Source: Lycorma delicatula
Taxonomy: Eukaryota > Arthropoda > Insecta > Hemiptera > Fulgoridae
NCBI RefSeq assembly: GCF_047948215.1
Contig: NC_134455.1
Location: 163,972,575-164,036,574 of the forward strand
DNA: 64,000 bases
Reading direction: 5' to 3'
Shown piece by piece: positions 47,710 through 58,829 of this stretch. The notes under the pieces were generated by a model. It was not told the DNA's origin, ran no database searches, and saw only the letters and a list, made by a program, of their open reading frames with translations. The position numbers and the translations under genes were made by a program. The number at the start of each line of letters is the position of its first letter. Positions within the stretch are counted from its first letter, which is position 1.

Positions 47710-50385
47710 CCGGTGAATAATAATTGTAATAGATCAAAATGCACGATTTTTTTTTTCTAATGCATAAGGAAACATCAGTTAATACACGAAGAAGAAAACA
47801 TTCATAAAATGAAAAACTTCATGAAGAAAAAAAACATGAGGTAAATATGATTTAGGAAAACTTAAGATCTAATCTTTGTTTTTTGACTGCCGAGATTTTA
47901 AAATAATTATTATTTAGTATTTACAATTAATGCATTATTAATAGTATTTAGGATCTAAATGCAATCGGTGTAAAATTGCATGCCAGAGGTAGTGATAACT
48001 ACCAGTAGTAGTTACTACCAGAGGTAGTAACAAGGTGAAGAATGTTCCTTATATGTTTGTTGGTTTACAATCTGCAGATTTGTAAAAGGTTTTTTTTAAA
48101 GAAAATGAATTTTATTAAAAACTACTACTTTCTTTAATTTTATTAAAGAAAATTAATTTCTGTTAAGTTAAACTACGAAAATTAATTAACCTAATTGAAA
48201 ACGACATTCGAAATTACTGAGTGTAATTATTTTTATTCGCGTGTTTACAACAACAGAGTGCATTCAGATCTAACCGTCTGCGTCACACTGACAGACTTAC
48301 TTGTACTAATTAGTCACAGTGATAATTAATTAGTCTCGCAACCGAATCAGTGAAAGTTTACTCAGTGTAATTAAATTAAACTACGTAGTCATTTATCATT
48401 TGCGATAATTAAATAAAAATTATTTATTTTTAATTCTAAGTAGTATATTGTATCAGCATAAAGAACATCATCTACATGAAGAAGCACGTATTGATGGCAT
48501 CCGTGTTGTCAGCAGTTATGAATTTCCGCATATTTTAGACAAAAGATGTACAAAAAAAAAAGTAGTTTTAGTGACCATTAAGACACGGAAACTAGTAGAG
48601 ATATGAAAAGTGGTGAAATATCAGTAACGTAACAGTAGATTACGCGTCGTAGAGCAATTATATACCCTACTTCTTAATAATAGTCACAAAAGACGTTGCC
48701 ATTAAGAAAACGCTATCAAAGATGTCTTATACAACTAACTGTTCTAAAAAAAATTAAATTAATAAAAGAACAGTTGTAGCACTAATTTTTGACTCTGGTT
48801 TTGAGCATTCTTAATGTTTCATAGTCGAGTATTACTCTTTACATGAGCGATACGTTTTTCATATCAAGAAAAACGTTTTAGAACAACAGTTAGAGTTTTA
48901 GTTTTCCAACGCTCAATTAACACAAAAAGTACATAAACACTAACAATTAGTATGTTAGAAAAAATTATAGCAAATATCAAGATCTATAATGAGGTAGAAA
49001 AGTTATATAATGACTTACTAAACCAATAAATTCTGTTTTAAGGTTAAATAAAATTACTTTAAAATATTATAAATGTCAATATTAGAATGTACTTTTAAAA
49101 ACTTATTTTTTGCCTTTATAATAAGGAAAACTATTTCCTCCTTTATTATTCTTTGTTATATAAACTAGTACTGAGGAGTTTTCAAGTCGATTGGTTAAGA
49201 TAGTAAAAATAAGAAAAACTCATATTCATATTTTTTTGATTGGGCTATGAAAATGATTCCTTCCATAAATACTGCTATAAGAGAAACAAAAACATAGGAA
49301 AAAATTCCTCTTTGATTGGTTGGAATAGTAAACATTTTAAAGAACTCCTACTTTGTTGGTACTCGATATATTATGATAGGGATAATGTAACAAATGACGA
49401 CTAATAATTTAGAAGAATGGTTTCATACAAAAGATGACTTTAAATATAATAAAAAAATGCATACAAATAATCAACTGCACACGCGCTCACTCACATGTCT
49501 AGATTTTATGTAACCTAAATTAATATTACGAAAACGATTTACTCGGAACATATATTAACTAGATTTTGGTACTTTTGGATTCGTGGGTGCTCACATATCA
49601 AAAAGTATGATTTTTTTGACCGACTGATCATTTTGTTATCAGTGAAACTCTGAACCATGTTATACTACTACCAATTAAATAAAAATGTAGTAATTTATTT
49701 TTTATTTTGTTTTTAACTGTAGAATAGTTACTAGATGTTTACAAGCATTACAGAACTTCATGAGTTTAAAACGGATTATCCCCTTCAGTTATTACTTATT
49801 ATAAGTAATTAAATCAATTGAACCGCCAATAACTCTCTTATTATTAAAAATGTTAAAGAAATTGACTGAAAGTAAAATATGGAAGTTATATACCCTACAA
49901 AAAGAGTCAACCTGTCCAATCCTATATTATAAATTGAGTTAGAGGTTATCGTTTTGTAATTACTTCACCACTTAATTATCTCCTCTCTTTTACTATTCAG
50001 TTTATATTTAATATTTATTTTTAATTTCTAATTTTTTATTAGTGAAAAAGATAATTTTTTCACAAAACAGAGCTGTTAAATTAGTTTTAATATTGTGTGA
50101 GTAAATGCCCGCATTACATAAAAACTTTTAAAGATTATGAAACTATTATTAAAAAGAAATTACTTTGAGAGTGGTGTTATATAGTGTACCAATTACTTGT
50201 TAAATAAATCCAATAATATCATACACTTAAACAAAAAGATATACAAAATTATTTTCTTTAAGTAACCCTTTACACATAAAATAAAAATAAATTAACTAAT
50301 CACAGTCTAGTATAATTAAAAATATTTCGTAATTGGAAAATAATAAGAAAAAAAATTATTATTATAAATTACTACTACCAAAGTT
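47710..50385. other. AT-rich intergenic DNA, no gene seen
   Basis: A run of GTAGT/ACTAC repeats near 47988-48032 forms small stems (GTTACTAC...GTAGTAAC). Nothing else was recognised. Confidence 0.55.
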
Positions 50386-50390
50386 ATTAC

Positions 50391-50670
50391 ATCTCAAAAT
50401 CTGCTGATTTTGGAAGTCGACAGTTCAAAGGTTCGAATCCTTATAAAAGCAGTTACTTTTATATGGATTTGAATGCTAGACTGGGAATACTGTGTTCTTT
50501 GGCGGTTGGGTTTCAATTAACCACACGTCTCAGGAGTGGTTGACCTAAGTCTGTTCCCGACTGCACGTTTACCGGTACATTTACACTTATACTGCAGCTA
50601 CATCAAGCGTGGGAAGCCGGTAGCAGCAATTGCATTTGCCTACATGCGCGCGCGCACACACACACACATG
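50391..50670 (+). repeat. tRNA-derived SINE with intact B box
   Basis: A B box, AGGTTCGAATCC, lies at about 50430-50441 inside a tRNA-like head (CTGATTTTGGAAGTCGACAG upstream). The body from about 50505 (TTCAATTAACCACACGTC ... GTGGTTGACC) matches 38735-38790. It runs into CGCGCGCACACACACACACA at 50647-50668. The head is not a functional tRNA because no cloverleaf acceptor pairing is seen. The R1-like LINE's 3' end lies 30 bp downstream. Confidence 0.75.
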
Positions 50671-50712
50671 TTCAGACTTGGTAGTAGTTTGAAAACTTCT
50701 TTTTTTTTTTTG

Positions 50713-51131
50713 TCCCCTTACTTCCTCGGGCCGGTTATCCATTTAAGTATACGCAGCCCGAGGAAGTGTCCTTTTACTCAAAGGAGGCCTCCCCACCCAC
50801 CAACTGTATGTCCGGCACGGTAGGTCAGCCCTCCCCGGTCTTATCTTTTCTTTTTGTTTTCTCTACATTGCCTGCCTCAAATCCCCAGGGCAAGAACCGA
50901 GTCCGACTATGCCGTCCCCAGCCCCAGCCCCGGGAACCGGGTCTCGGTCTTTTGGTGTTGCCCGCAGAAGGTAGGCCAGGCCCGACTATGTCGTTCCCAA
51001 CCACCAACTACGAAGCCGGGTCTCGGTCTTTACATTCCCAGTCCGATCTCGTAACGCCTACTCGCGGTCGTAGGTTTCATAAAGAGACAATACTCATGAA
51101 TATCCTAGTTCTACAATTACTTCAGTCTTTA
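50713..51131 (-). other. 3' untranslated region of the R1-like LINE
   Basis: GC-rich sequence between the inferred end of ORF2 at 51132 and the A-tail. CCCGAGGAAG and CTTCCTCGGG at about 50757-50767 and 50721-50731 pair into a stem close to the 3' end, which could be recognised by the element's own reverse transcriptase. Short open frames here are not genes. Confidence 0.6.
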
Positions 51132-54023
51132 TTAGTACCCCATACGTCTTTCAGTATCATTTTTCTCTTTTAAAACTAAAAAGAAGAATTTTTCAAAAGT
51201 ATTCCAATTTTGTCTAGAACTCAATATGAAGCCGATTAGTTCCTCGTGTGTGAGATTCTGTATTCCCGTGCGAAACCTATGTGTTGTCCATTAATCACAT
51301 TCAAATATTGTATGCTCAGCTGTGTCATCGCGTTCACAGTACCGACAACGTGGAGAGCTTCTTTTGCCAAAGCGGTATAAATATTGCTTGAAATTACCAT
51401 GTCCAGAGAACATCTGAGAGACATAGTAGCTGACCTCGCCATGCTTTCGTTTGACCCATTGGCTAATGTCTGAGATCAACCTTTTTGTACACATAGCCCC
51501 CTCATGTTGACTCCATCTACGCTGCCATGCCTGCATAACCACTTCAGAAGCATCATCCCGTTCCATGCCCTGAAAGCGAAGCCAGCGTTCCAAGACCTGG
51601 AGTTCTATGGGTTTTGTGGACGCCAGAACGCACGCCGTCTCATAAGATATTGTGCGGTATCCGAACATCACCCCAACTAGAGCCTGTCTATGTAGACTCC
51701 TCAATCGTTTAGCATTCCTTTGCGTGAATATGGCTCTATACCAAACAGGTGCAGCATACAATAAAGCCGAGGTGCATGTGGAGACTAAAACCCTACGTTT
51801 AGATGATCTTGGGGCATCTCGGCCAGCTAATAGCCTTATGAGGGCTTGTAGTAATCCTTCGACTCTCTCGCATATATATACTATATGAGCAATAAAACTC
51901 AAGGTTTTATCAATTATCACTCCCAGATATTTAGCCTGATTGACACGTTTAAGCCTATGTTCCCCTATCTTAAGTTCAAGATCTCGCAGCCGTCTCCTTC
52001 CCGCCAACATAATATATTGACTTTTATCTACCGACAGTGTTAATCCTTTGTCGGTTAGCCAGTTATTTACAATCTCTAGAGTATCATTGCTCCTTTGTTC
52101 GAGGACATCTTCTGATCTCGCAGAGGTGAGTATCGCTAAATCATCAGCATAGGCCACTATTTCCGTCTCTTCAGGTAGCTGTAGTCGTAATACATCGTCA
52201 ATGACCAGTAGCCAAAGTAACGGTCCCAGTACTGACCCCTGGGGGACACCACCATGAACTTGGTATCGTATGTCACCATCAAGCGTGCTAACCGTAGTCC
52301 ATCTTTCAGACAGGTATTCGGAGAACTGTCTCCTAATGTAAGGGCTTATTCGCCTTCTGACTAAAGCCGCCATGATGGAGTCCCACTGGACGGTCCCAAA
52401 AGCATTTCTAATGTCGAGCATAACCAGTAAAGGAATCTTCCTGGTGCGCCATGTTCCAGCCTTGACTGTTATAGCCCAGCTAGTTATCTTTTCAATCGCC
52501 TGAAGCGTCGACTTGCCACGCCTGAACCCATACTGGTTGTTATGAATACCCCCGCCTGTCTCTAACTCAAACAGTAACCTTTCTGCGATCAATCTCTCAG
52601 CCACTTTCCCCATATTGTTTATGAGGCTCAACGGGCGGTAACCAACCACTTCTGCATTAGCAGTCTTCTTGGGCAAGAACACAGTGCGCGACTCCCTCCA
52701 ACAATTAGGGAAGGTCCAGTTCTGCAAGCAATAACTTGCCACATCTGTCATTTCCCAAGGGGCTTTCATCATAAGTCCCTTGAGGATCGCAGCAGGAATA
52801 CATTCTGGACCCGGACTCTTTTTGTTCCTGAGTCTAGATACCGCCAAGGTGACTTCATATTGTGTGAATCGACCTGCATCGCATTCAACCAGCTCCGATA
52901 GACCCGATTCAGCCACCGGAAAAAGTGTTCTCAATTGTATACCAGCAGACTCAGCTGTAAGGACAGGCAAACGTCTACCCAGTCTTCCCATGACGATCTG
53001 AAAAGGACGTCCCCACGGGTCCGAGTCCAGCTCCAAGCATAACTCCTTCCAACGTGCTCTCTTGCTAGATTTTATTAGGTAATTTAGTAACCGCCTGGCA
53101 TCAGCAAACATATTTACAACATGCTCATACACAGCACCGCCTCTTCTACGGAGTCTAAATTTTCTCCTTCGCCAGTACTACAGAATCCGTCTTTGGTCCG
53201 CAATCTCCGCAGTCCACCAGTAAGCGGGTTGATACCCCCTGATATTTTGGGGAATCCTCGCCATCTCCGTGACTATTAATTCCTGCAGAACAAAAGGCGT
53301 AACCTCTCTGCCATCCATGAGCTTGCGAGCAACTTTGTCAACCACTACTTCTACCTGTCTTTTAGTCAATCTCAGCGGCTTTGATGTTCTCCCGATCACC
53401 GGTCGTATACCGTCAAAAGAAAATAACTTGGCAAAGTGATCACTACCAGTTTCTGACCTCAAAACTCTCCATTGATAGAGCGAAGGATCCCAACTATTGT
53501 CAACCAATGTCAGGTCTAATACAGATCTATGACCTCTGGCTTCAAATGTATAAGAGTCGTCATTTAGACAGATCATATCAGTCGCCATCATCATTTCTGT
53601 AAAGATTTGCCCTCTTCTGTTGGTATATCTGCTACCAGCAATCGTGGCCTTGCAGTTAAAATCACCCATAACCACGGCTCTTTTCGGTGACTGTAAGATG
53701 ACCCGTTGTATTTCGTCAATGTAAAGTTCATACTCAGCAATTCCAATATTAGGACTCACGTATCCAGCCACAAGGACAAAATTCGGCAAAATAATCGCTA
53801 AAATCCCCTCTCCTCTATGATGCAACTGCCATCCGATCCTATTACTGATGTTTGTTATAGCGACATCACCAACAGCATCAGCCAACCAGTCATGACGAGC
53901 AGCAGTACCCAAGTTCGGCTCAGTAGTAATCACGATGTCAACATTCAATTCCCTAGCGGTCTCTCCCACTAAATCATGGGACAGAATACTCCTGTTGGCA
54001 TTGGACAATATTATACTAATCAT
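51132..54023 (-). pseudogene. R1-like LINE ORF2: APE endonuclease, reverse transcriptase, zinc-finger C-terminus
   Basis: The ATG at 54021-54023 opens about 963 codons with two in-frame stops, TAG at 53178-53180 and TAA at 51291-51293, and no frameshift. The endonuclease domain (residues 1-205) has its expected active-site residues: N8/N10, E35 (TTEPN), D121 and N123 (GDFN), D170 (VLDLTLVD), D195-H196 (GSDH). RT follows the linker, with RPLSLINNMGKVAERL, QYGFRRGKST, VMLDIRNAFG (motif A), GGVPQGSVLGPLLW and an intact YADDLAIL. The C-terminal C-x2-C-x7-H-x4-C (CRYCERDDTAEHTIFEC) ends just before the second stop. The same frame then reads WTTHRFRTGIQNLTHEELIG to a stop at 51132, a usual R1-type tail, so the TAA is premature. 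With both stops it is probably inactive, but only two point changes stand in the reading frame. Confidence 0.92.
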
Positions 54024-55587
54024 TTCTGGCTTTGCCGCACTTTACGCCTCCGGTGCGATGGTCAGTCCCATTACAATCGAGGCATTTGGACGCCGCTTTA
54101 CAATCACGTATAAAATGGCCTGTACCCCCACAGTTGTAGCACAAAGCCGACCTCTGCACTCAAAACTGGTGTGTCCCAGCGCCCAACATTTATGACATTT
54201 GACAGGATCCGTTCTGATGTATGAGCGGTAGTGCACCCAGCCAACTCTTAGCCTTGATGCAGTAAGTTTTACTGCATTCTTTTGTGTGGTAACCACCGTG
54301 GCGTTCATTGTGTTTCCATACGCTTCCCTGAGAGATGTAATCTGAAAACTTTCCCCCGTACCCAATACTTTTTCTACTGCCTCCTTGACCTCTTATTCCT
54401 TGGTGTCGCACAGCATATCCTTTACATGAACCACCGTTCTGCGGTCCCCCTTTGTTCTAATATTAACTTGTAGGTCCTCTGCTCTATTTTTTAGTAGGGA
54501 GGAAAATTCCCCCGCTTTCTGCGATCCATTTATTCTGACTTCAAGCTGCTGATCTCTACCCTTCCTGATAGAGAATATTTCACCAGCTTCCTCCGCCAGG
54601 ACCTTCTCTTTCATTGTCTTCAGGAGGTCAGGATAAGATTTTCCCGGAGCCTTAACTATCACGGTTTTACTTTCTATAACCGGTGGGGTTCCCCTTCTCG
54701 CTGAAGCAGACCTGGACCTCGCTCTTCCGTGATCTCCCAGATTAGGGAGTATCATTCTAGGTAGTGTCTTATTTTTCCTCATAAGGTGTATAACAATTTT
54801 TCTAACCAGAATACCCGACGGGCCAGTGGGCACGACGAAAACCGCTGACTCAGTCCTTCCCACCACTCTTCGAAGAGCTTTTATGATGTGAGAGGCCATA
54901 GCCTTCTCACCCTCGCTGGAGTCGTAAATTACCACATATTTTGTAGCGTTAGTAGTAATTTTCTCTTCCTCAAGGATCGTAGATTCTTGTAACCATTGCA
55001 ACACCATTGCTCCCGGTGTAGTCCCAGCATACTGGCTGTTCGGCCTCAGTCCATTCAAGTCTACGAAGATGCAGTTATCATCTCCCGGTTTCAAAGTATT
55101 TTCTTGGGTGAGTCGATTCATCACCCAAGTTGACCATCGAGTGGGCAGTCTTTCTATTAACTGTTCGTCTGATAAGTCAACGTCCAATATATCCGACATC
55201 TCATTCCTATGTTAGCCCTCAGTTTGTGTACCCTGGGAATTCGTGTCAGGTGCTTCCTCACTTATCCTTTGTAGTTCCTTGTAAATCTCTGTAAGTTCTC
55301 TCTCATGGGCCTTTATCGCTGTGGCACTTGCTTGCCGGTCAAATGTCTTAGTTGCAACAGTGCATTTCCCAATCTATAGGTGACGTCTTTTAAATTAAGA
55401 GGGGCCTCCTCTTCTTCAGACGATCCCGCTCTATTGTCTTCCATTTGGCCTTGTCTTGGCTGAGTGTTGTGGTCTCCATGTCTTCTGTACCCTCAGTAAC
55501 GCTCTCCCTCCTTCCAGAACTTCCCTGCGAGTGCCCAGCCACTTGGGAGTCTGTATCTTCCACGGGAAGTGAGCTACGTCTCCTCAT
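54016..55587 (-). pseudogene. R1-like LINE ORF1: Gag-like protein with CCHC zinc knuckles
   Basis: ORF1 proteins bind element RNA and form the retrotransposition particle. The upstream region starts near 55587 with MRRRSSLPVEDTDSQ and, after frame changes near 55440 and 55340, continues EEEEAPLNLKDVTYRLGNAL and ERELTEIYKELQRISEE. A stop at 55212-55214 is followed by a long open part from ATG 55199 (MSDILDVDLSDEQLIERLPT). Another stop (TAA, 54393-54395) lies in-frame before the first knuckle CHKCWALGHTSFEC. A single frame change near 54150 brings a second knuckle CYNCGGTGHFIRDC and a third CLDCNGTDH. The frame ends at TAG 54016-54018, overlapping the ORF2 start. The true start could be 55199 or further upstream. 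Confidence 0.85.
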
Positions 55588-55671
55588 TTATGGATTCAGA
55601 ATCAGGGGACGATTCCGAATCCAACGACACCCCACACGGGCAGGTGCCCCCAAAATAATTTGGGCTTGGTC

Positions 55672-55746
55672 GGGGGGGGGGGGGGGTAAAATGTATCTGT
55701 CGAAATCTCAGGTCCAAAAATTTGGGGGGGGTCAATTTTGGGGGGG
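55672..55746 (+). repeat. Cluster of G-runs just upstream of the R1-like LINE
   Basis: Runs of 15 G (55672-55686), 8 G (55724-55731) and 7 G (55740-55746) lie on the plus strand, so the LINE-sense strand carries C-runs. Such a cluster can form a G-quadruplex on the plus strand. Homopolymer length may be affected by sequencing error. Confidence 0.9.
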
Positions 55747-55749
55747 TTG

Positions 55750-57430
55750 GGTCAAAGGGTAGGAAATCTTTGGGTTCGGAAAGAATTTAAGGAGTTTTTC
55801 TTCTATTGTATAAACTGTAGGAGATATAGAGGAAAAGGAATTGCCCGTATAAAGTGCTTCCAAACACTTAGAAAAATTCTGACAGTATACTATAAAGTTT
55901 GTGAAAATTCTCCAAGTCCTTGTTTACTAGCTTGCCAATGACGTAACGAGCAAGACAAAGCTTGTCGTTCGACTTATAAAATTTTCACTCTATATAAGCT
56001 AATATATGTAGACTTAAAACACTAAAAAAAACTTATTTAGAATGTTTTTTAACTCACTCTACAAGTATAAATTGACTTGTTATTACTCTTACCAGCAATT
56101 CCACTACACTACGGTCCTTCGCTCTTATCCAAAAATTCTACAGCACTGTAAAATCACTTCACTATTCTCAAAACTTTGTTTTTTAAGAAAAAAAAGTCTA
56201 ATAACTTAATTAATCCGTGACCAAAACTCAAAATATTTCACACGTATGTCCGTTAACCATAGCACTAAAGATTCCAATGTCCAAATCCAATAAAATATCC
56301 AAAAATACCAGTCAAAAAGCATAAAAACGCAGAGCTAAGAACACACGTCTGTACTCAGTGCCGTCCAGAATTCGACCTCAGTAGTTGGAAAACTGGTTGG
56401 AGAAAACATAACTATTTTATTCACCGTGACATAGTACTCTTTCAATTTTGTCAGCTTTCGATTTCTTAGTTATTCATTTTTATGTTTTTTGTAAATGATT
56501 TATCAATTTAATTTTATTCTTCCAGCTTTTATGCGGTCCACAAAAAAGATCCTTAAAGTAAGAAAATGCTATACTTGCTAATAAAATTATCCTGATTAAA
56601 AGTTAAGCAATAACTTTACGACTGTTATCTTGGATCAGTAACTTATTTTAAACATCATTTTAGAAGTCGAGTTACGTTTAAAATAAATGTTGCCAAACTG
56701 TAATTAAAAATTTTCAAAAAAATTACCATTTTAAACTACACATTTTCATTGATCATTCAGTTTGAGTACGCTACAGGCTGGCAAGGTAGCGAGTAATATA
56801 TCGCTAAAATGATCCACTGTAATGTACGAAGAGTGCAATTTAGGCTTTGATTCTCTTAATGCGAGTAATTATTTTTGAATGTCTTTGCCGGCTCCAAAAT
56901 TTAAGTTCCTCTTTAACAATACAGAACACACTCCACAGTTCGTCCTTAATTAAGAATTCTTTTGCCTATTCACAAATGATTCTTTTGGTTATTTTTTTTT
57001 TAATTTGTTTATTTCCTTTATGTTTTTCTTTTCTATCTAGCTGTATCTACTTTTGATTAATTCCAATTTATCTGCTGATGATTGTTTTTCAATCGAAATT
57101 GAGTTTTGTATTTTTATATTTCTTTTAACTTTTTTCCTTTTTCTTTCAGAGAAAAGAAAGAAACCAAGCTTTTCCCTTTGCTATTTTATTTCAATAATGG
57201 TTTAGCGTAGGAAAGTTTTTACAGTTTATGTTTTATATTTACTAAATTATGCAAACACGTCAATAAAGGGAGTAAATAAAATACTTCTTTTTACAAAAAA
57301 AAAAGGAATTATTATTTCAAGAAGCAATACTTTTAATCGGTGTCATTCTTGAATAGGTGACATAACTTCCTTGATGCGTTGCTATTGGTCAGGTATACAA
57401 GCTGTTCCTTCTAGCGACCGCGAATCATCA
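55750..57430. other. Mostly AT-rich DNA, no gene seen; may include LINE leader
   Basis: The block 56310-56420 is less AT-rich (GTACTCAGTGCCGTCCAGAA) and could be the start of the R1-like leader or an unrelated repeat. The open frames 55738-55941 and 56847-57056 have no motif. Confidence 0.45.
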
Positions 57431-57443
57431 AATGTAAACAATA

Positions 57444-57627
57444 ACCCTTTTCTTTATTTAAGCTTCCAGGACCACCCACCTAACGGTGGTCTCGGAAGAG
57501 ATGAAATCCGGAAGAGATGAAATCATAATTTTATAGCGTGCGAGAATGCCATGCTTGACCGGGATTCGAACCCGGGACTTCCGGATAAATTGTTGAGCGC
57601 TACAACTCACGCCTCAGATGCCGGCCA
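57444..57627 (-). repeat. tRNA-derived SINE with 10-bp target duplication and intact B box
   Basis: On the minus strand it begins GGCCGGCATCTGAGGCGTGA and carries CCCGGGTTCGAATCCCGGTC, a perfect B box, at about 57560-57579. It ends in an A-rich stretch near 57444-57460. GTAAACAATA lies at 57434-57443 and again at 57628-57637, flush with both edges. Same family as 30531-30640 and 32297-32450. This is the best-preserved copy here and sits just upstream of the Jockey-like element. Confidence 0.9.
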
Positions 57628-57734
57628 GTAAACAATATCCACTTTCAATATAAACACTAACCTACAAGGTAATATAAAACGTGGCCCTCGTACATGGTAA
57701 TGGAAAACGTGGGTACTAGAAAACGTGTTCTGAC

Positions 57735-58680
57735 ATGGACCCTCAGAAATCGGCATGGCGTAAATTAATTAGGGGCGGCAGTATCGATAACATGAATTAC
57801 TTCTTGGGAGCAGAGAGTAAAAGTGACATACGGATTTTAGCGCGGCAAATCCTCCGTAGCAGGCAATACCAGTATTGCGCACCCCGATTATGTCTCAAGC
57901 TAATCCTAGGGATGGCTTGCCGCTCCCCAACCAGTATGAGCAGTTACCTATAGAAGAGGACAGCGAAGATGTCAAGCAAACGGTTGAAGTTAAATAGCTT
58001 TAACAAACACCAATAGTTTTGAACGAGATCTCTGATACAATAAAACTCTACGAGTTGCTAGAACTCTGACCAAAAGCGACTTCTTTTGGCGCATAATTAC
58101 AGTAAACAAATTCTTTGTCTCCCGAAGGACATTAGAGCTATAAAAGTGCCATGTTGGAGCCCAACCTTATAGGCACGCCTTTACGAGGCGTGGTAAAGAG
58201 TTTTTCGGGTGAATTTAAGAATTCTACATCATGCAATGTTGTTAAATGTGATACAAAATGGCATTGAAAGCCACGGAAATAAGTTTAGGAGCATTGTGAA
58301 CGCCGGCCATCGCGTATCGCAAGAACATTTATCAATCTTTTTTGTGAACTTGGAACCTCGACACAACAATACTGAGTTGTTCGTATTGAAAATATAGCAA
58401 ACTGCTGCGTCAGATTTGAGAGCCGAAAAAGTTTCCTGAAATAGTGCAATGTTTGCGTGTTAGTAAGAACAATTTATGCGGCTGTTCCGGTGCGTGAAAT
58501 GCGCGGGAGGCTACAGAACCTTCCTGTCTTCCTTCCTTCCTGACTTTAGGCTGACTGCCTAAAGACAGGAAGGAACACGCTGGCTGCATGTGCGTTATGT
58601 CATATTGACCACTCTGCGCCTACTATATGGTTTGTAAGGTACATCAAGAAATTCTCCTCAGAAAGGGGGAGGAACCAAAA
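57735..58680 (+). pseudogene. Jockey-like LINE ORF1 (Gag) relic
   Basis: The region starts at an ATG near 57735 (MDPQKSAWRKLIRGGSIDNM). A later frame gives IVLNEISDTIKLYELLEL, then NLRILHHAMLLNVIQNGIES, HGNKFRSIVNAGHRVSQEHL and SIFFVNLEPRHNN, the pattern found in the central part of Jockey-type Gag (R-N-L-H-H-A-T ... F-F-V-D-L-E-P). Downstream KFPEIVQCLR marks the start of the zinc-knuckle region and ACALCHIDHSA is a decayed knuckle near 58585. Between these lies a hairpin scar at 58519-58573. Many frame changes and stops are present. Confidence 0.8.
58519..58573. repeat. Near-perfect inverted repeat inside the Gag relic
   Basis: Arms of 17 bp at 58535-58551 and 58557-58573 differ at one base and are separated by 5 bases. 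The right arm matches the reverse complement of 58519-58530 equally well, because CCTTCCTGTCTT occurs there too. It replaces the part of Gag where the first zinc knuckles should be. Confidence 0.9.
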
Positions 58681-58829
58681 CTGAGTCGTGCACTGAAAAC
58701 TAATCCCAGATTACAGTTGTTTATCAGATCCCAGATTACAATATGTTTAGATTACTGTTATCCCAGATAACAGGTACGCAACACAAGCCCCTACTCTTGG
58801 GTCATACTAATTTCCTATCTGTGAGACAA

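Larger units (their letters stand above)
50700..55640 (-). mobile_element. Nearly full-length R1-like non-LTR retrotransposon
   Basis: The element runs on the minus strand from a GC-rich 5' leader (about 55590-55640), through ORF1 (Gag-like) and ORF2 (endonuclease-RT), to a 3' untranslated region (50713-51131) and a short A-tail (T-run 50700-50711 on the plus strand). ORF1 and ORF2 overlap. It is GC-rich against AT-rich flanks, and the coding lesions are few, so it is probably the youngest LINE here. R1-clade elements often insert at fixed sites such as 28S rDNA. No rDNA is seen here, so this family has another or no site preference. I could not identify a target duplication. Confidence 0.85.

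Noticed and set aside
50385..50470. Possible genuine tRNA gene because of a perfect B box
   Set aside because: No acceptor stem or cloverleaf can be drawn, and the body matches a dispersed SINE at 38.7 kb.
50536..51173. Several overlapping open frames in the GC-rich block
   Set aside because: They lie in the SINE and in the 3' untranslated region of the R1-like LINE and do not show any domain.
57540..57627. Possible tRNA gene on the minus strand
   Set aside because: The tRNA-like head is part of a SINE with a 10-bp target duplication and an A-rich tail.
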